Shown piece by piece: positions 53,508-62,830 of a stretch of DNA of 64,000 bases. The notes under the pieces were generated by a model. The model searched no databases. It was not told the DNA's origin and saw only the letters and a list, made by a program, of their open reading frames with translations. The translations under genes and the position numbers were made by a program. Positions within the stretch are counted from its first letter, which is position 1. Every line of letters starts with the position of its first letter. The stretch is from JACDAN01 sp963842235. Its GTDB lineage: Bacteria > Actinomycetota > Thermoleophilia > Gaiellales > Gaiellaceae. The stretch is taken from NCBI GenBank assembly GCA_963842235.1, contig CAWJFT010000001.1, positions 992,001 through 1,056,000 of the forward strand, in the 5' to 3' direction.

Positions 53508-53717
53508 ATGAGCCTGGAGCGACAGCGGTTCAGGAGGCTCGAGGGCCCGGGCGGCGTGCGCGAGGTCGTGAGCATGGTCGACGAGGCCACCGACGAGCCC
53601 GCGCAGCGGAACACGCTCATGGTCGCGATGAACGAGCCGGGGCGAGTCATCTGCGCCTGGAACCGGGAGCTCGGCGGGCAGCTGCGCTCCTGGATCCGCG
53701 CGGTCTCGCGCCTGTAG
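53508..53717 (+). CDS. Small hypothetical protein
   Basis: 69 residues with strongly coding-like codon use (almost every third base is G or C). It starts MSLERQRFRRLEGPGG and contains REVVSMVDEATDEPAQ and a C-terminal LRSWIRAVSRL. The frame is open up to a GTG at 53448, but the ATG at 53508 is the more natural start. It is divergent from rimP and convergent with dtd. No family recognised. Confidence 0.55.
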   Translation: MSLERQRFRRLEGPGGVREVVSMVDEATDEPAQRNTLMVAMNEPGRVICAWNRELGGQLRSWIRAVSRL

Positions 53718-53739
53718 TCAGCGCGAGATCCCAACGCCC

Positions 53740-54174
53740 TTACTCGAGGATGATCGTCACAGGCCCGTCATTGACGATCGAGACCTCCATGCGTGCGCCG
53801 AAGACACCCGTCTGAACAGGCACGTCCAGTTCGCGGAGCGCCTGGCAGAACCGCTCGTACAGATTCTCGGCCTGCTCGGGCGGCGCCGCGTCACTGAAGC
53901 TCGGGCGGTTGCCCTTGGCGGTATCCGCGATCAGGGTGAATTGACTGACGACCAGCGCCTGTCCGTCGACGTCGACCAGCGAGCGGTCGAAGCGGCCGTC
54001 CTCGTTCTCGAAGATCCGAAGACGCGCGACGCGGCCCGCCAGGCGCTCGGCCTCCGCCTCTCCGTCATCCCGAGCAACGCCGAGGAGGACGCACAGCCCC
54101 GCGCCGATCTCACCCACGACCTCGCCTTCGACCACGACCCGCGCCGACGAGACGCGCTGGACGACGGCCTTCAC
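53740..54174 (-). CDS. dtd: D-aminoacyl-tRNA deacylase
   Basis: Removes D-amino acids (and glycine from tRNA-Ala) from mischarged tRNAs. MKAVVQRVSSARVVVEG at the start, SQFTLIADTAKGNRPSF, the catalytic Thr region, and the cross-subunit Gly-cisPro motif in NDGPVTIILE (NxGPVT). Length is 144 residues, complete. It is the last gene of the minus-strand run from moxR. Confidence 0.95.
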   Translation of the reverse strand: MKAVVQRVSSARVVVEGEVVGEIGAGLCVLLGVARDDGEAEAERLAGRVARLRIFENEDGRFDRSLVDVDGQALVVSQFTLIADTAKGNRPSFSDAAPPEQAENLYERFCQALRELDVPVQTGVFGARMEVSIVNDGPVTIILE

Positions 54175-54177
54175 CGC

Positions 54178-54528
54178 CTAGCCGAGGTTTTTGATCCGCT
54201 CGTCGTAGTGGTCGGTGCCCGGCTTGAGCGAGCTCGCGAGCTTGTAGTGGCCGTTCGCCTCCGCGTCCCGGCCCAGCTTCTCCAGCGAGCGGCCGAGCGC
54301 GTAGTGCGCGTAGTCGTCGGTCGGCGAGATCTCGAGCATCGCGCGGAACTCGCGCTCCGCCTCCTCCCAGCGCTGGATGCGGAAGTAGGCGATGCCGAGC
54401 GCCTCGCGGATGGACGCCTTGTCCGGCTCTCGCTTCTTCGCCTTCTCCAGGGCCACGGTGGCCTGCGCCGCCCTCCCTTTGCGGAGATGCGCGCGGCCCT
54501 GTTGGAAGAGGTCGTAGGTCTCACTCAT
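54178..54528 (-). CDS. TPR-repeat protein
   Basis: 116 residues from an ATG at 54528 (MSETYDLFQQGRAHLRKG). About three tetratricopeptide units: AQATVALEKAKKREPDKASIRE, GIAYFRIQRWEEAEREFRAM and YALGRSLEKLGRDAEANGHYKLA. Probably a protein-interaction module. It overlaps the upstream nucleotidyltransferase by 8 bases and is 3 bases from dtd. An alternative start at 54543 adds 5 residues. Confidence 0.8.
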   Translation of the reverse strand: MSETYDLFQQGRAHLRKGRAAQATVALEKAKKREPDKASIREALGIAYFRIQRWEEAEREFRAMLEISPTDDYAHYALGRSLEKLGRDAEANGHYKLASSLKPGTDHYDERIKNLG

Positions 54529-55102
54529 CGGTCTCGCTCTCAAGGTAGACGAAGTTGTGGATCACGACGTCGGCCGGCTCGGTCAGTTGCCGCAATGGCC
54601 CGAGCTCGAGCGTCTTCACCGCCGAGCCGGCGCGCTCAAACGCCTCGAGCAGCTCGAACGGCGGGCCGGAAAGCTCCTCCAGCTGCGGGAGCAGGCCGGG
54701 ACCGACGCCCCAGAGCGGCGGCGCCATCGCACTGTCCGCGCCGGATTCCTCCCATTCCCGCGTGAAGCGACCAACGTCTCCAGGCGAGTAGACGGTGTCC
54801 GCCACGGACACGACAAAGGGCGCGCGTGCTCCTACTTCCATCGCTCGCAGCACCGCGTCGGCAGAGCCGAGCGGCTCGGGTTGCTCGGCGAAACGGACGT
54901 CCAGCCCGTCGAGCAAGAGGCGAATCTGGTCGCCGAGGTGGCCGACGACGACGGTGACCGGCTCGAGCTCCGCCCGCTCGAGCTCGCGGAGGAGCGTCGC
55001 GATCACCGGCTTTCCGTCGATCGGCAGGATCGACTTCGGCCAACGCTCGGTCAGCGGACGCAGACGCCGCCCCTCGCCGGCGGCGATCACGACGGCTTCC
55101 AC
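54521..55102 (-). CDS. Nucleotidyltransferase (sugar-phosphate nucleotidylyltransferase type)
   Basis: 193-residue single Rossmann-like domain with AAGEGRRLRPLTERWPKSI (signature GxGxRL, then PK), PIDGKPVI, VVVGHLGDQI and VSVADTVYSP. There is no left-handed beta-helix domain, so this is the catalytic domain alone. It would join NTP and a sugar or alditol phosphate; the substrate cannot be predicted. It lies 2 bases from the TgpA gene. Confidence 0.82.
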   Translation of the reverse strand: MEAVVIAAGEGRRLRPLTERWPKSILPIDGKPVIATLLRELERAELEPVTVVVGHLGDQIRLLLDGLDVRFAEQPEPLGSADAVLRAMEVGARAPFVVSVADTVYSPGDVGRFTREWEESGADSAMAPPLWGVGPGLLPQLEELSGPPFELLEAFERAGSAVKTLELGPLRQLTEPADVVIHNFVYLESETDE

Positions 55103-55104
55103 TG

Positions 55105-57390
55105 CTATGACGAGCCGAACCCGAGCGAGCGGAGCGAGAGCAGCCCGCGCAGCTTCGCTCTGGCGCCCAGCCTGCGGCGCAGGCCGCTCCGGACCGTCCG
55201 GAGCTCTTTGCGCGCCTGGGCAGCCGCGTCCGCCGAGCCCTCGTCCGGCCCGTAGCGGGCGGCTGCCAGCGCCTCGGCGAGGCGGTCTCCGCGAATCCCC
55301 AGGGAACGGTCGAGCTGCATGCCGACCTCGTCCGGTGTCGCGCTCTCCGACACCGGCAGCCGCTGGTCGACGAGGTAGTCGACGAGCTCGAGTCGCACGG
55401 CGCCGGCCAAGCGGCGCGGGTCGTCCGTCAGGTAGCGCAGGCGCCGCCGGACGAACTTCACGAGCCAGAGGGCAGCTGTGAGAACGGCGCCGATCACCGC
55501 GAGGAGACCGATGAGGCTGCCGCCCCCGCGATCACCTCCGCCGGTCGACCCACCGGGGTCTCTGGCCGGCGCACGGCCTCCTGGGTCGAGACCCCGCGGG
55601 CCCGTGCTGCGATTCCCGCCGAGGTTTCCGAACTGCGTCCGAAGGATCTCTAGGCCGAGAGCCGTGGTGGCGGCGCCGAAGGCACTCCTCGCTCCGGAGA
55701 CGTCGAAGAAGAGCGACGACGCCGTGTACGAGCCGCGGAGCCTGCCGCGGCCCGGTGTCGGATCGAACGGGAGCCAGCCGTAGCCGTTGAACCAGACCTC
55801 GACCCAGGTATGGGCGTTCGTGTCGGCCACGGTCCACTCGCCGTCGCTCGCGTTGTACCGGCCGCTCGTGAAGCCCGCGCCTACTCGCGCTGGGATGCCG
55901 AGGTAGCGAAGCATCAACGCCATGGCGCCGGCGAAGTGTTGGCAGTAGCCGCGCTTGTGGTTTTCGACGAAGGCGACGAGTGGCGGCACGCCTCGGTTCG
56001 CCGGCGGATGCTCGTCGTAGCGGAAGCCACCGCCTGTCCGGAACCACGCCTCAAGGGCTACAGCCGCGGCGTAGGGGTTCCGTGGGCGGCCGACCACGCG
56101 GAGCGCAGTGTCGTACAGCGGCTCGTAGGCGGCGATCTGGCGGTCATGGAACAGCTCGCGCATTGCCGCATCTCGGCCGGGTGTCCCGAACGGCGGCGCG
56201 GTGCCGCGGATTGAGCCGATGCCGAGGTAGCTCCCTGCGGACACCTCGTCCGGATAGATCGGCTTCGACTTGACCAGATCGCGCGGGCTGGGTTGCCGGA
56301 CGTAGCTCCAGACCTTGTAGCGCTGATCGCGATGCAGCCGCGAGATGTAGGCGACGCCCGGGTAGTAGTCGTCGGCTACGCCCGACTGGAAGGCGATCGG
56401 CACCGTCGCGCCGACGAGATGAGTGTCCCGGAGCGCACGCACCGTCACCTCCTGCTCCATCCACTGCGAGTCGAGGGCTCGCGGAGGCAGAAACGCGTCG
56501 TCGGAGAGAACGTCGCGATCCCCGTCCGGCACACTCGGGATGATCGAGAGCGCGTCGTCCTTCCAGTGGTCGTCGATGAACGTGTCGAGCGTCGTCGCGC
56601 GCCAGTAGGGAGCGCGTTGCGAGGCCTTGATCGTCAGGACGGTCGTCGGACGTTTCGGGAAGTTGATTCCGCTGTAGTTGGCGTCCCAGACGTAAGAGAC
56701 GCTGCGGCCCTTGTCGGGGCGGGTGTACGGCTCCCACCGCTCCCAGTTCAGGAACCCACCCTTGGCGACGGCGGGCGAGCCGGCCGCGATCAGCGCCACG
56801 ATGACGACGCCGGCGCCGACCAGCGCCGTCTGGCCGCTGCCGCGTCCCGCTCCCGGCCGAAGCGCGGCGAGCAGGAGGAGCGACGCGACGAGCAGGAGCA
56901 CGCCGCGAGCGGTCGAGGGAGCGTCCCGGATCAGGGTCACGGGCCAGGCCGCTCCGGCGAACGTCAGCGCGCTGGCGAGGACCGGCCGTCGGCGGGCGAT
57001 GGCAAGCGACGCGCCAAGCGTGAAAGCGAAGGCCGCGAGCAGCAGGACGCCGTGCATGCGTGGGCGATCGATCGGGTCAAAGGGAATCGTGACGTCGTAG
57101 TAGTCGAGGAAGCCGTTCCAGATCCCCGAGAAGAAGGGCCCGACGAAGTTGTGGTCGCCGTCGAAGGGTCGCGCGTCGAGCGGCGACAGGCCGAAGGCCA
57201 AGCGGGTGACCACGAGGAAGGCGCCCGCGGCGGCCAGGAGTTGGAGCCGCCGGCGGGAGATCAGCGCCACGCCGATCCCGAGCGCAACGACAAGCGTGAT
57301 CTCGCGGCTTTCAGGAGGCGATTCGAGCTGGCTCCAGCCGGTCGCGATCAGCAATCCCGGTAGGAGACAGAGGAGCGCTGTCCTAGCCAA
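55105..57390 (-). CDS. TgpA-like membrane transglutaminase-fold protein
   Basis: 761 residues. About six N-terminal membrane helices (to about 215), an extracytoplasmic region, and a transglutaminase-like domain with Cys in KRGYCQHFAGAMALMLRYLG, His in NAHTWVEVW and Asp in WLPFDPTPG. A Gly-rich stretch, one more membrane helix and a cytoplasmic DUF4129-like tail follow. This is the DUF3488/TgpA arrangement, normally encoded with DUF58 and MoxR as here; suspected role in peptide/peptidoglycan processing at the surface. Confidence 0.9.
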   Translation of the reverse strand: MARTALLCLLPGLLIATGWSQLESPPESREITLVVALGIGVALISRRRLQLLAAAGAFLVVTRLAFGLSPLDARPFDGDHNFVGPFFSGIWNGFLDYYDVTIPFDPIDRPRMHGVLLLAAFAFTLGASLAIARRRPVLASALTFAGAAWPVTLIRDAPSTARGVLLLVASLLLLAALRPGAGRGSGQTALVGAGVVIVALIAAGSPAVAKGGFLNWERWEPYTRPDKGRSVSYVWDANYSGINFPKRPTTVLTIKASQRAPYWRATTLDTFIDDHWKDDALSIIPSVPDGDRDVLSDDAFLPPRALDSQWMEQEVTVRALRDTHLVGATVPIAFQSGVADDYYPGVAYISRLHRDQRYKVWSYVRQPSPRDLVKSKPIYPDEVSAGSYLGIGSIRGTAPPFGTPGRDAAMRELFHDRQIAAYEPLYDTALRVVGRPRNPYAAAVALEAWFRTGGGFRYDEHPPANRGVPPLVAFVENHKRGYCQHFAGAMALMLRYLGIPARVGAGFTSGRYNASDGEWTVADTNAHTWVEVWFNGYGWLPFDPTPGRGRLRGSYTASSLFFDVSGARSAFGAATTALGLEILRTQFGNLGGNRSTGPRGLDPGGRAPARDPGGSTGGGDRGGGSLIGLLAVIGAVLTAALWLVKFVRRRLRYLTDDPRRLAGAVRLELVDYLVDQRLPVSESATPDEVGMQLDRSLGIRGDRLAEALAAARYGPDEGSADAAAQARKELRTVRSGLRRRLGARAKLRGLLSLRSLGFGSS

Positions 57391-58603
57391 GGGCCACCCG
57401 CTCCGGAGCCGGGCCGAGGACGGCGCGTAGGTCGTCCTTCCGGTGGACGACGGCGACCGGCACCCCGGATGCCTCCAACCGCAGCACGGCGGCCTCCACT
57501 CCGACCGCGCGACGCTCGCGCCCGCCGAAGCTCGGGACGTCGACGTAGACGACCGAGACGTGCTGGTGGCCCGCCGCGCGCCCCAGCATCGCCTCGACGA
57601 GCCCCGGGCGCAGCGCCGGCGTCACGACAACGAGGTCGCTGGCCCGGGCTGCATCGCCCGTATCGTCGGCGAGGAAGGCCTCCAGCGGCCTGCGGCCGGT
57701 CTGCTCCGCAGCAGCCATCGCCTCCATCGCGCGCGGCCAGTCGCGTTCGTACGAACGCACCGAGATCGTCTCGGGGGCAACGCCGCTCGTCACGAGCAGG
57801 CGCGAGTGGCGGCCTCGCCGCGCATGCGCCCAGAGGATCGACCCGGCGGCGCGCACCTGCGCGTCGAAACTGGAATCGGGAGGCGTGCCGCCGCCGAAGC
57901 CGCTCTGCGCGTCGAGAAGGACGGCGACCTCGTCCCGAGGCGCGTCCTCCAGCTCCTTCACCATCAGCTGCTGCCTGCGGGCGGTCGACGGCCAGTGCAC
58001 GCGGCGCAGCGACTCCCCGCTCTGGTACTCGCGGACGCTGTGCAGCTCGAATCCTGCGGGACGGCGCAGCAGCACTCTCCCGGCACCGTGCGAGCGAAGC
58101 CCCCGTTCGGAGAAGAGTGAAGCGAGCGGCGTCAGCCGCGGGTAGACGAGCAGCGCGCCCGTATCCGGGAGTTTCTGGTCGCGGCGTGACAGCCCGAACG
58201 GATCGAGGACCGACACCTCGGCGTCGGTGAAGCGGTACCGACCGCGCGGGATGTTCTCCACGCGATAGGCGGTCCGGAGCCGGCCGCCGTCGCGTTCCAC
58301 CGTCACATCCCGCTCGCCGAGCCCTCCAGCGGGATCGTGGAGCAAAACACTGCCGGGCAGCACTCCGCCCTCGGCCTCGAGCTCGATCCTGACGAGGACA
58401 TTGTCCCCCTCGACCGGCTGTTGCCGATCGACGGAGCGATGAAGGCGGAACGGCCGAGCCAGCAGCTGCGTCCAGGCGAGGGCTACCGCGGCGACGAGTA
58501 CGAGCCCCACGGCCGGCGCGTAGAGGGCGTTCGCCCCGAAGGCCCAGGCAGTGACGTAGGTCCCGAGCCCGAGCGCGAGCGTCATCCGACCGCGCGCGGT
58601 CAT
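57383..58603 (-). CDS. DUF58 domain protein
   Basis: 406 residues from an ATG at 58603. Two membrane helices (about 8-45), a beta-rich extracytoplasmic part, and the DUF58/vWA-like core with SVREYQSGESLRRVHWPSTAR and the MIDAS-like DAQSG. The same frame is open much further upstream (to 59674), but that part is antisense-free noise over moxR. It overlaps the TgpA gene by 8 bases, making moxR-DUF58-tgpA one unit. Confidence 0.9.
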   Translation of the reverse strand: MTARGRMTLALGLGTYVTAWAFGANALYAPAVGLVLVAAVALAWTQLLARPFRLHRSVDRQQPVEGDNVLVRIELEAEGGVLPGSVLLHDPAGGLGERDVTVERDGGRLRTAYRVENIPRGRYRFTDAEVSVLDPFGLSRRDQKLPDTGALLVYPRLTPLASLFSERGLRSHGAGRVLLRRPAGFELHSVREYQSGESLRRVHWPSTARRQQLMVKELEDAPRDEVAVLLDAQSGFGGGTPPDSSFDAQVRAAGSILWAHARRGRHSRLLVTSGVAPETISVRSYERDWPRAMEAMAAAEQTGRRPLEAFLADDTGDAARASDLVVVTPALRPGLVEAMLGRAAGHQHVSVVYVDVPSFGGRERRAVGVEAAVLRLEASGVPVAVVHRKDDLRAVLGPAPERVALG

Positions 58604-58605
58604 CC

Positions 58606-59589
58606 TTAGACCGGGACGGGGGTGTGCTCGACGGCTTCGGTGACGAGGTCCGGAGCGGACATGCCCCCCGCGCGAGCCTCGGGCCCGAGGATGAGCCGGT
58701 GTGCGAGCACCGGAACTGCGACCGCCTTGACGTCGTCGGGGAGGACGTAATCCCGTTCTTCCGCAAGGGCAAGCGCCTTGGCGACGCGAAGCAGCGCGAT
58801 TCCTGCCCGCGGGCTCGCACCCAGGTAGAGACGCTCGTCGGCGCGCGTGTGCCGGAGGAGCGCGACGACGTAGCGGTTGACGCTCTCCTCGACAAAGATC
58901 TGCCTGGCGTCGTCGATCAGGGAGACGATCTCGGCCGCGCTCGCTACCGGCTCGAGCGACTCGAGCGGTGGCTCGCTCGTCTGCTCGCTGAGCATCCGCG
59001 CCTCGTCCTGGAGCGGCGGATAGCCGATCGACAGTCGCATCGTGAACCGGTCGAGCTGCGCCTCCGGAAGCGGGTAGGTGCCCTCGTACTCGATCGGGTT
59101 CTGGGTCGCGAGGGCCATGAACGGGCGCCCGAGCGGATAGGTGACGCCGTCGACCGTGACCTGGTTCTCTTGCATGCACTCGAGGAGCGCGGCCTGGGTC
59201 TTCGGGGACGCCCGGTTCACCTCGTCCACGAGGAGGATGTTCGCGAAGACCGGGCCCGGGCGGAACTCGAACTCGTTCGTGCGCTGGTCGAAGACGTTCA
59301 CGCCCGTCACGTCCGAAGGAAGCAGGTCGGGCGTGAACTGGATTCGCGAGAAGGAGCAGTCGATCGAGCGCGCCAGCGCCTTGGCCAGCATCGTCTTCCC
59401 CACGCCCGGGAAGTCCTCGATGATCAGGTGGCCTTCGCTGACGAGGCTGATCACCGCTAGGCGCAGGGTCTCGGCGGGCGCGTGAACGACCTTGGCGACG
59501 TTGTCTGTGACGCGGCTGAGGACGTCGCCCGAGGCCGAGACCGAGACCGAGACCGAGCGAGGCTCCTGCTGAGCCTGCCGCTCGCTCAT
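58606..59589 (-). CDS. MoxR family AAA+ ATPase
   Basis: 327 residues. Walker A DFPGVGKTMLAKALA, Walker B ILLVDEVNRASPKTQAALLE, sensor 1 ATQNPIEYEGTYPLPEAQ and the lid with YLGASPRAGIALL. Likely a chaperone that activates the DUF58/vWA partner next door. The N-terminus has a short SVSVSVSAS stretch encoded by tandem GAGACC-type hexamers (59535-59560). Confidence 0.95.
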   Translation of the reverse strand: MSERQAQQEPRSVSVSVSASGDVLSRVTDNVAKVVHAPAETLRLAVISLVSEGHLIIEDFPGVGKTMLAKALARSIDCSFSRIQFTPDLLPSDVTGVNVFDQRTNEFEFRPGPVFANILLVDEVNRASPKTQAALLECMQENQVTVDGVTYPLGRPFMALATQNPIEYEGTYPLPEAQLDRFTMRLSIGYPPLQDEARMLSEQTSEPPLESLEPVASAAEIVSLIDDARQIFVEESVNRYVVALLRHTRADERLYLGASPRAGIALLRVAKALALAEERDYVLPDDVKAVAVPVLAHRLILGPEARAGGMSAPDLVTEAVEHTPVPV

Positions 59590-60752
59590 GACCCGCTCCT
59601 GAGTAGTTGTTCGACGTCATCGAGGATCTCTGCGGCGACGCGGGCCTTGGGAGCACGCTCGATGCGCCGCTCACCCTCCTCCGAGATGATCACGACCTCG
59701 TTGTCAGGTGACTCGAACCCGATATCGGACCTGGCCACATCGTTGTAGACGAGCAGATCGGCCCTCTTGACTGCTCGCTTCTCCCGCGCGCGCGAAAGAC
59801 CGTCGGCGCCCGTCTCCGCCGCGAACCCAACGACGACGCGTCCATTCGTGGACTGCGCTGCGAGCTTCCGCAGCACATCGTCGGTCGGCTCCAGCTCGAG
59901 CGTCCAGGTTTCTCCGTCCTTCTGCCGCTTGCCCTCGAGCGCCTCGGCCGGCCGGTAGTCGGAGACCGCTGCGGCCATGACGAGCACGTCCGAGCCCGCT
60001 CGTAGAAGCGTTTCGCGCGCGAGATCCTCGGCGGTGGGTGCGTCGACGACCTCGATCCCTTCCGGAGCCTCGACGGCAAGGTTCGACGCGATCAGCGTCA
60101 CGTCGGCGCCGCGGCGCCTGGCCTCGGCCGCGATCGCGACGCCCATCCGGCCCGAGGACCGGTTGCCCACGAACCGAACCGCGTCGATCGGCTCCCTAGT
60201 TCCCCCCGCCGTCACCACCACAATCTTGCCCTTGAGCGCGCTCGATGTCACCTCCAGGAGCTCCTCGCACCGTGCCGCGATCGCGTCAGGCTCGGCCATG
60301 CGACCAATACCCTCCTCGCCCTCGGCGAGTTCTCCCTCCTTCGGGCCGATCAGCTCGACGCCGCGCATCTGCAGAAGCTCGACGTTCGCCTGAGTCGCGG
60401 GGTGACGCCACATCCGCGCATTCATCGCCGGCGCGACGAGCATCGGGCCCTCGTGCGCCAGCGCCGCCTCGGTCACGAGGTTGTCGGCAAGTCCATGCGC
60501 GAGCTTGGCCAGCGTGTTGGCCGTGAGCGGCGCGATCACGAGCAGGTCGACCCGTTGCAAGTGCGGGTACAAACCGCTGGAGCGAGGATCACGCCGCGCG
60601 AGGGCGTCGAACGTCTCCGCTCGGACGAAGCGCTCTGCGCCCGGGGTGACGAGCGGAACGACGTCGTGTCCTGCCTTGACCAACAACCGGACCAGCTCGC
60701 ACGCCTTGTAGGCGGCGATCCCGCCGGTCACGCCGACAAGGATCCGCGCCAC
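59586..60752 (-). CDS. coaBC: Bifunctional phosphopantothenoylcysteine decarboxylase/phosphopantothenate-cysteine ligase
   Basis: Two steps of CoA synthesis. CoaC part (1-170): GVTGGIAAYKACELVR, the catalytic His in LYPHLQRVDLLVIAP, and the PAMN motif. The loop that holds Cys158 in E. coli Dfp (ACGxxGxGRM) reads AEGEEGIGRM here. CoaB part: VVTAGGTREPIDAVRFVGNRSSG, AAAVSDYRPA and LVYNDVARSDIGF. Length is 388 residues. It overlaps moxR by 4 bases and follows rpoZ and gmk, a conserved order. Confidence 0.95.
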   Translation of the reverse strand: MARILVGVTGGIAAYKACELVRLLVKAGHDVVPLVTPGAERFVRAETFDALARRDPRSSGLYPHLQRVDLLVIAPLTANTLAKLAHGLADNLVTEAALAHEGPMLVAPAMNARMWRHPATQANVELLQMRGVELIGPKEGELAEGEEGIGRMAEPDAIAARCEELLEVTSSALKGKIVVVTAGGTREPIDAVRFVGNRSSGRMGVAIAAEARRRGADVTLIASNLAVEAPEGIEVVDAPTAEDLARETLLRAGSDVLVMAAAVSDYRPAEALEGKRQKDGETWTLELEPTDDVLRKLAAQSTNGRVVVGFAAETGADGLSRAREKRAVKRADLLVYNDVARSDIGFESPDNEVVIISEEGERRIERAPKARVAAEILDDVEQLLRSGS

Positions 60753-60761
60753 GGGCGCGAC

Positions 60762-60992
60762 CTACCGTTTGTACTCGTGCTTGATCTTGCCCTCGGCGAC
60801 TTCTTCGAGGGCGATCGTGAGGTAGTTCTTCGAGCGGGACTCCACGAGCGGCGGCGGGAAGTCCTCGAAGGTGCCCTCGCCGAGCTGGTGGTGGTAGTTG
60901 TTGATCTGGCGCGCCCGCTTCGCCGCCACGATCACGAGGCCGTAGCGCTCCGGGACGCTGTCGAGCAGTTTGTCGATTCGTGGATAGATCAC
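60762..60992 (-). CDS. rpoZ: RNA polymerase omega subunit
   Basis: 76 residues from a GTG at 60992 (VIYPRIDKLLDSVPERYGLV), with the family core AAKRARQINNYHHQL and a C-terminal NYLTIALEEVAEGKI. It binds the beta' tail and aids assembly. The frame is open to 61040, but the GTG lies 8 bases past the gmk stop and matches the family N-terminus. Confidence 0.93.
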   Translation of the reverse strand: MIYPRIDKLLDSVPERYGLVIVAAKRARQINNYHHQLGEGTFEDFPPPLVESRSKNYLTIALEEVAEGKIKHEYKR

Positions 60993-60999
60993 AGCGCGC

Positions 61000-61611
61000 T
61001 CATGGTACCTGCGCCTGAGCGGCGATCTCCTTGCGGACAAGGGACTCGACCTGACGCGCCGCCCGCTGGCGATCGTCGTTCACGATCACGTGGTCGAACT
61101 GGTCGGCGAGTTCCAGCTGCGCTCGTGCCAGCTCGAGGCGCTCGCCGATCTCACCCGCGCTCTCGGTTGCGCGGGCCCGCAGGCGCCGCTCGAGCTCCTC
61201 GAAGGTCGGCGCCGTCACGAATACCGTCAGGGTGCCCGGAACGGTCTTCTGGACGTAGAGCGCGCCGTCGGTCTCCAGGTCGAGGAGCGGGATGCGCCCT
61301 TCCGCACGGATTCGGTCGATCTCGGAGCGCAGCGTCCCGGAGCGCTGGCCCCACGGGAACGTCACGTACTCGATGAACTGTTTCTCGGCCAGCCGGCGGT
61401 CGAATTCCTCGTCCGAGAGGAACCAGTAGTGCTCTCCGTCTCTCTCGTTCGCGCGCCGCTCCCGCGTCGTGGCCGAGACGGCCAGCTCCAGCTCCGGCAT
61501 GTGTTCGAGGAGGATCCGCTCGATCGTGCCCTTTCCGGCCCCGGACGTGCCGGTGACGACGATGACCGGCCCGAGGGGAGCGATCCTGCCCCTACCGCTG
61601 AAAGAGGCCAA
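61000..61611 (-). CDS. gmk: Guanylate kinase
   Basis: Phosphorylates GMP to GDP. P-loop VVTGTSGAGKGTI, the GMP-binding SATTRERRANERDGEHYWFLS (split by family pattern) and the YVTFPWGQRSGTLRSEI segment. Length is 203 residues. TTG at 61611 is the likely start, overlapping mihF by 20 bases; no ATG or GTG lies before the P-loop. Confidence 0.94.
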   Translation of the reverse strand: MASFSGRGRIAPLGPVIVVTGTSGAGKGTIERILLEHMPELELAVSATTRERRANERDGEHYWFLSDEEFDRRLAEKQFIEYVTFPWGQRSGTLRSEIDRIRAEGRIPLLDLETDGALYVQKTVPGTLTVFVTAPTFEELERRLRARATESAGEIGERLELARAQLELADQFDHVIVNDDRQRAARQVESLVRKEIAAQAQVP

Positions 61612-61921
61612 TCAGCTCGGTCCGCTGGCGGTCCGAGAGACCTCCCACGGTCTTCGACTGGCTGATCCTGGCCTGGGTCAGGAACCGGCCGGCCTTGACC
61701 CGGCCGAACTTGGGAACCGCCATCAGAATGTCGAAGACCTTCGCGGTTGTGACGTACTCCGGCGGCTTACGCAGGATCTCCTCGATCCTGGCCTGGCCGT
61801 CCTTGAGGTCTCGCTTGAGCTGAGCACGCTTGACCCGGATGTCGTTCGCGCGCTTCAGCGCCTCCATCCGTTGGTCGCGAGACCGGGCCGGCGCCTGGGC
61901 CTGAGTCTTCACGGACGCCAC
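61592..61921 (-). CDS. mihF: Actinobacterial integration host factor MihF
   Basis: Nucleoid-associated DNA-binding protein with a helix-two-turn-helix. 109 residues from a GTG at 61921; core RMEALKRANDIRVKRAQLKRDLKDG, IEEILRKPPEYVTTAKVFDIL and PKFGRVKAGRFLTQARIS. Its place just ahead of gmk-rpoZ-coaBC matches actinobacteria, although pyrF, often directly upstream, is not here. Confidence 0.93.
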   Translation of the reverse strand: MASVKTQAQAPARSRDQRMEALKRANDIRVKRAQLKRDLKDGQARIEEILRKPPEYVTTAKVFDILMAVPKFGRVKAGRFLTQARISQSKTVGGLSDRQRTELIGLFQR

Positions 61922-61953
61922 GGCGCGTGATACTAACAGCTTGTCCAGAGCGA

Positions 61954-62830
61954 TCAATTCGCCTGAAATGCAGGAATTTTCCGCGTTGTCTGGCGTGACA
62001 GCGCGGCGTCGTGGGCAACGCCTACCGCCTCCCAGGGATCGCCGAAGCCGAGTGCATCGGCCTCCGATTGGAGCTCGGCGCGGACCCGGGCCGGCGCATC
62101 GGGGTCCGAAAACAGCACCGTGCCGAGCGCGACGGCGCTCGCTCCCGCGGCGATCAGCTCGAGCGCGTCCCGGCCCGTCCAGACTCCTCCCATCCCCACG
62201 ATCGGAAGGCTTGTCGCCTGCCGACAGGCATAGACGGCGGCCAGGGCGATCGGCTTGAGCGCCGGCCCCGAGTAGCCGCCGATCCCCCTCGCGAGGCGCG
62301 GGCGGAGCATGTGCTCGTCGAGCGCGAGGCCACGGATCGTGTTCACCAGCGAGAGGCCGTCGGCGCCGGCGGCTTCCACGGCCAGCGCGACCTCGGCGAT
62401 GTCCGGAAGGGCCGGCGAGAGCTTCGCGTAGAGCGGCAGGCTCGTCGCGGCGCGGCAGGCGGCCACGATCTCGGCGGCAGATTCCGGCGCCTCGTCGACG
62501 TTCGGGCAGGACAGGTTCAACTCGATCGTCGCTTCGGCCAGTTCGGCGCACGTTGCCGCATAGTCCTCGGCGGAGAATCCGCCGACGGAGACCCACAGCG
62601 GTAGTCCCAGTTGGCGAAGCTGCGGCAGGACGTCGGCCAGAAACCGCTTCCGACCGGGGTTTTGCAGCCCGATCGAGTTCAGCATCCCGTGGTCGGTCTC
62701 GGCGATGCGCGGAGGCTCGTTGCCCTCTCGCGGCGAGCGGCGTCACCGTCTTCGTGACGAAGGCGTCGAGCGAGCGGGCGACGTCCGGCGCTGCCAACGC
62801 ATCGAGGCATCCCGACGCGTTAAGCAGCAA
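61954..62830 (-). pseudogene. pyrD: Dihydroorotate dehydrogenase, catalytic subunit (type 1B), frameshifted
   Basis: FMN enzyme that oxidises dihydroorotate in pyrimidine synthesis, paired with PyrK. The N-terminal part LLNASGCLDALAAPDVARSLDAFVTKTVTPL is split from PREGNEPPRIAETDHGM by a frame change at about 62722-62728. The rest is intact: MLNSIGLQNPG, ELNLSCPNVDE, KLSPALPDIAEVA, GGYSGPALKPIAL, PIVGMGGVWTGRDALE and GASAVALGTVLF. The first 15-18 family residues before the NASG motif are missing; a TTG at 62830 is the only nearby start. An indel error is likely. Confidence 0.85.

Noticed and set aside
59535..59560. Tandem GAGACC hexamers as a phase-variable element
   Set aside because: The units are six bases, so changes in number keep the MoxR frame; they only alter a short Ser/Val stretch.
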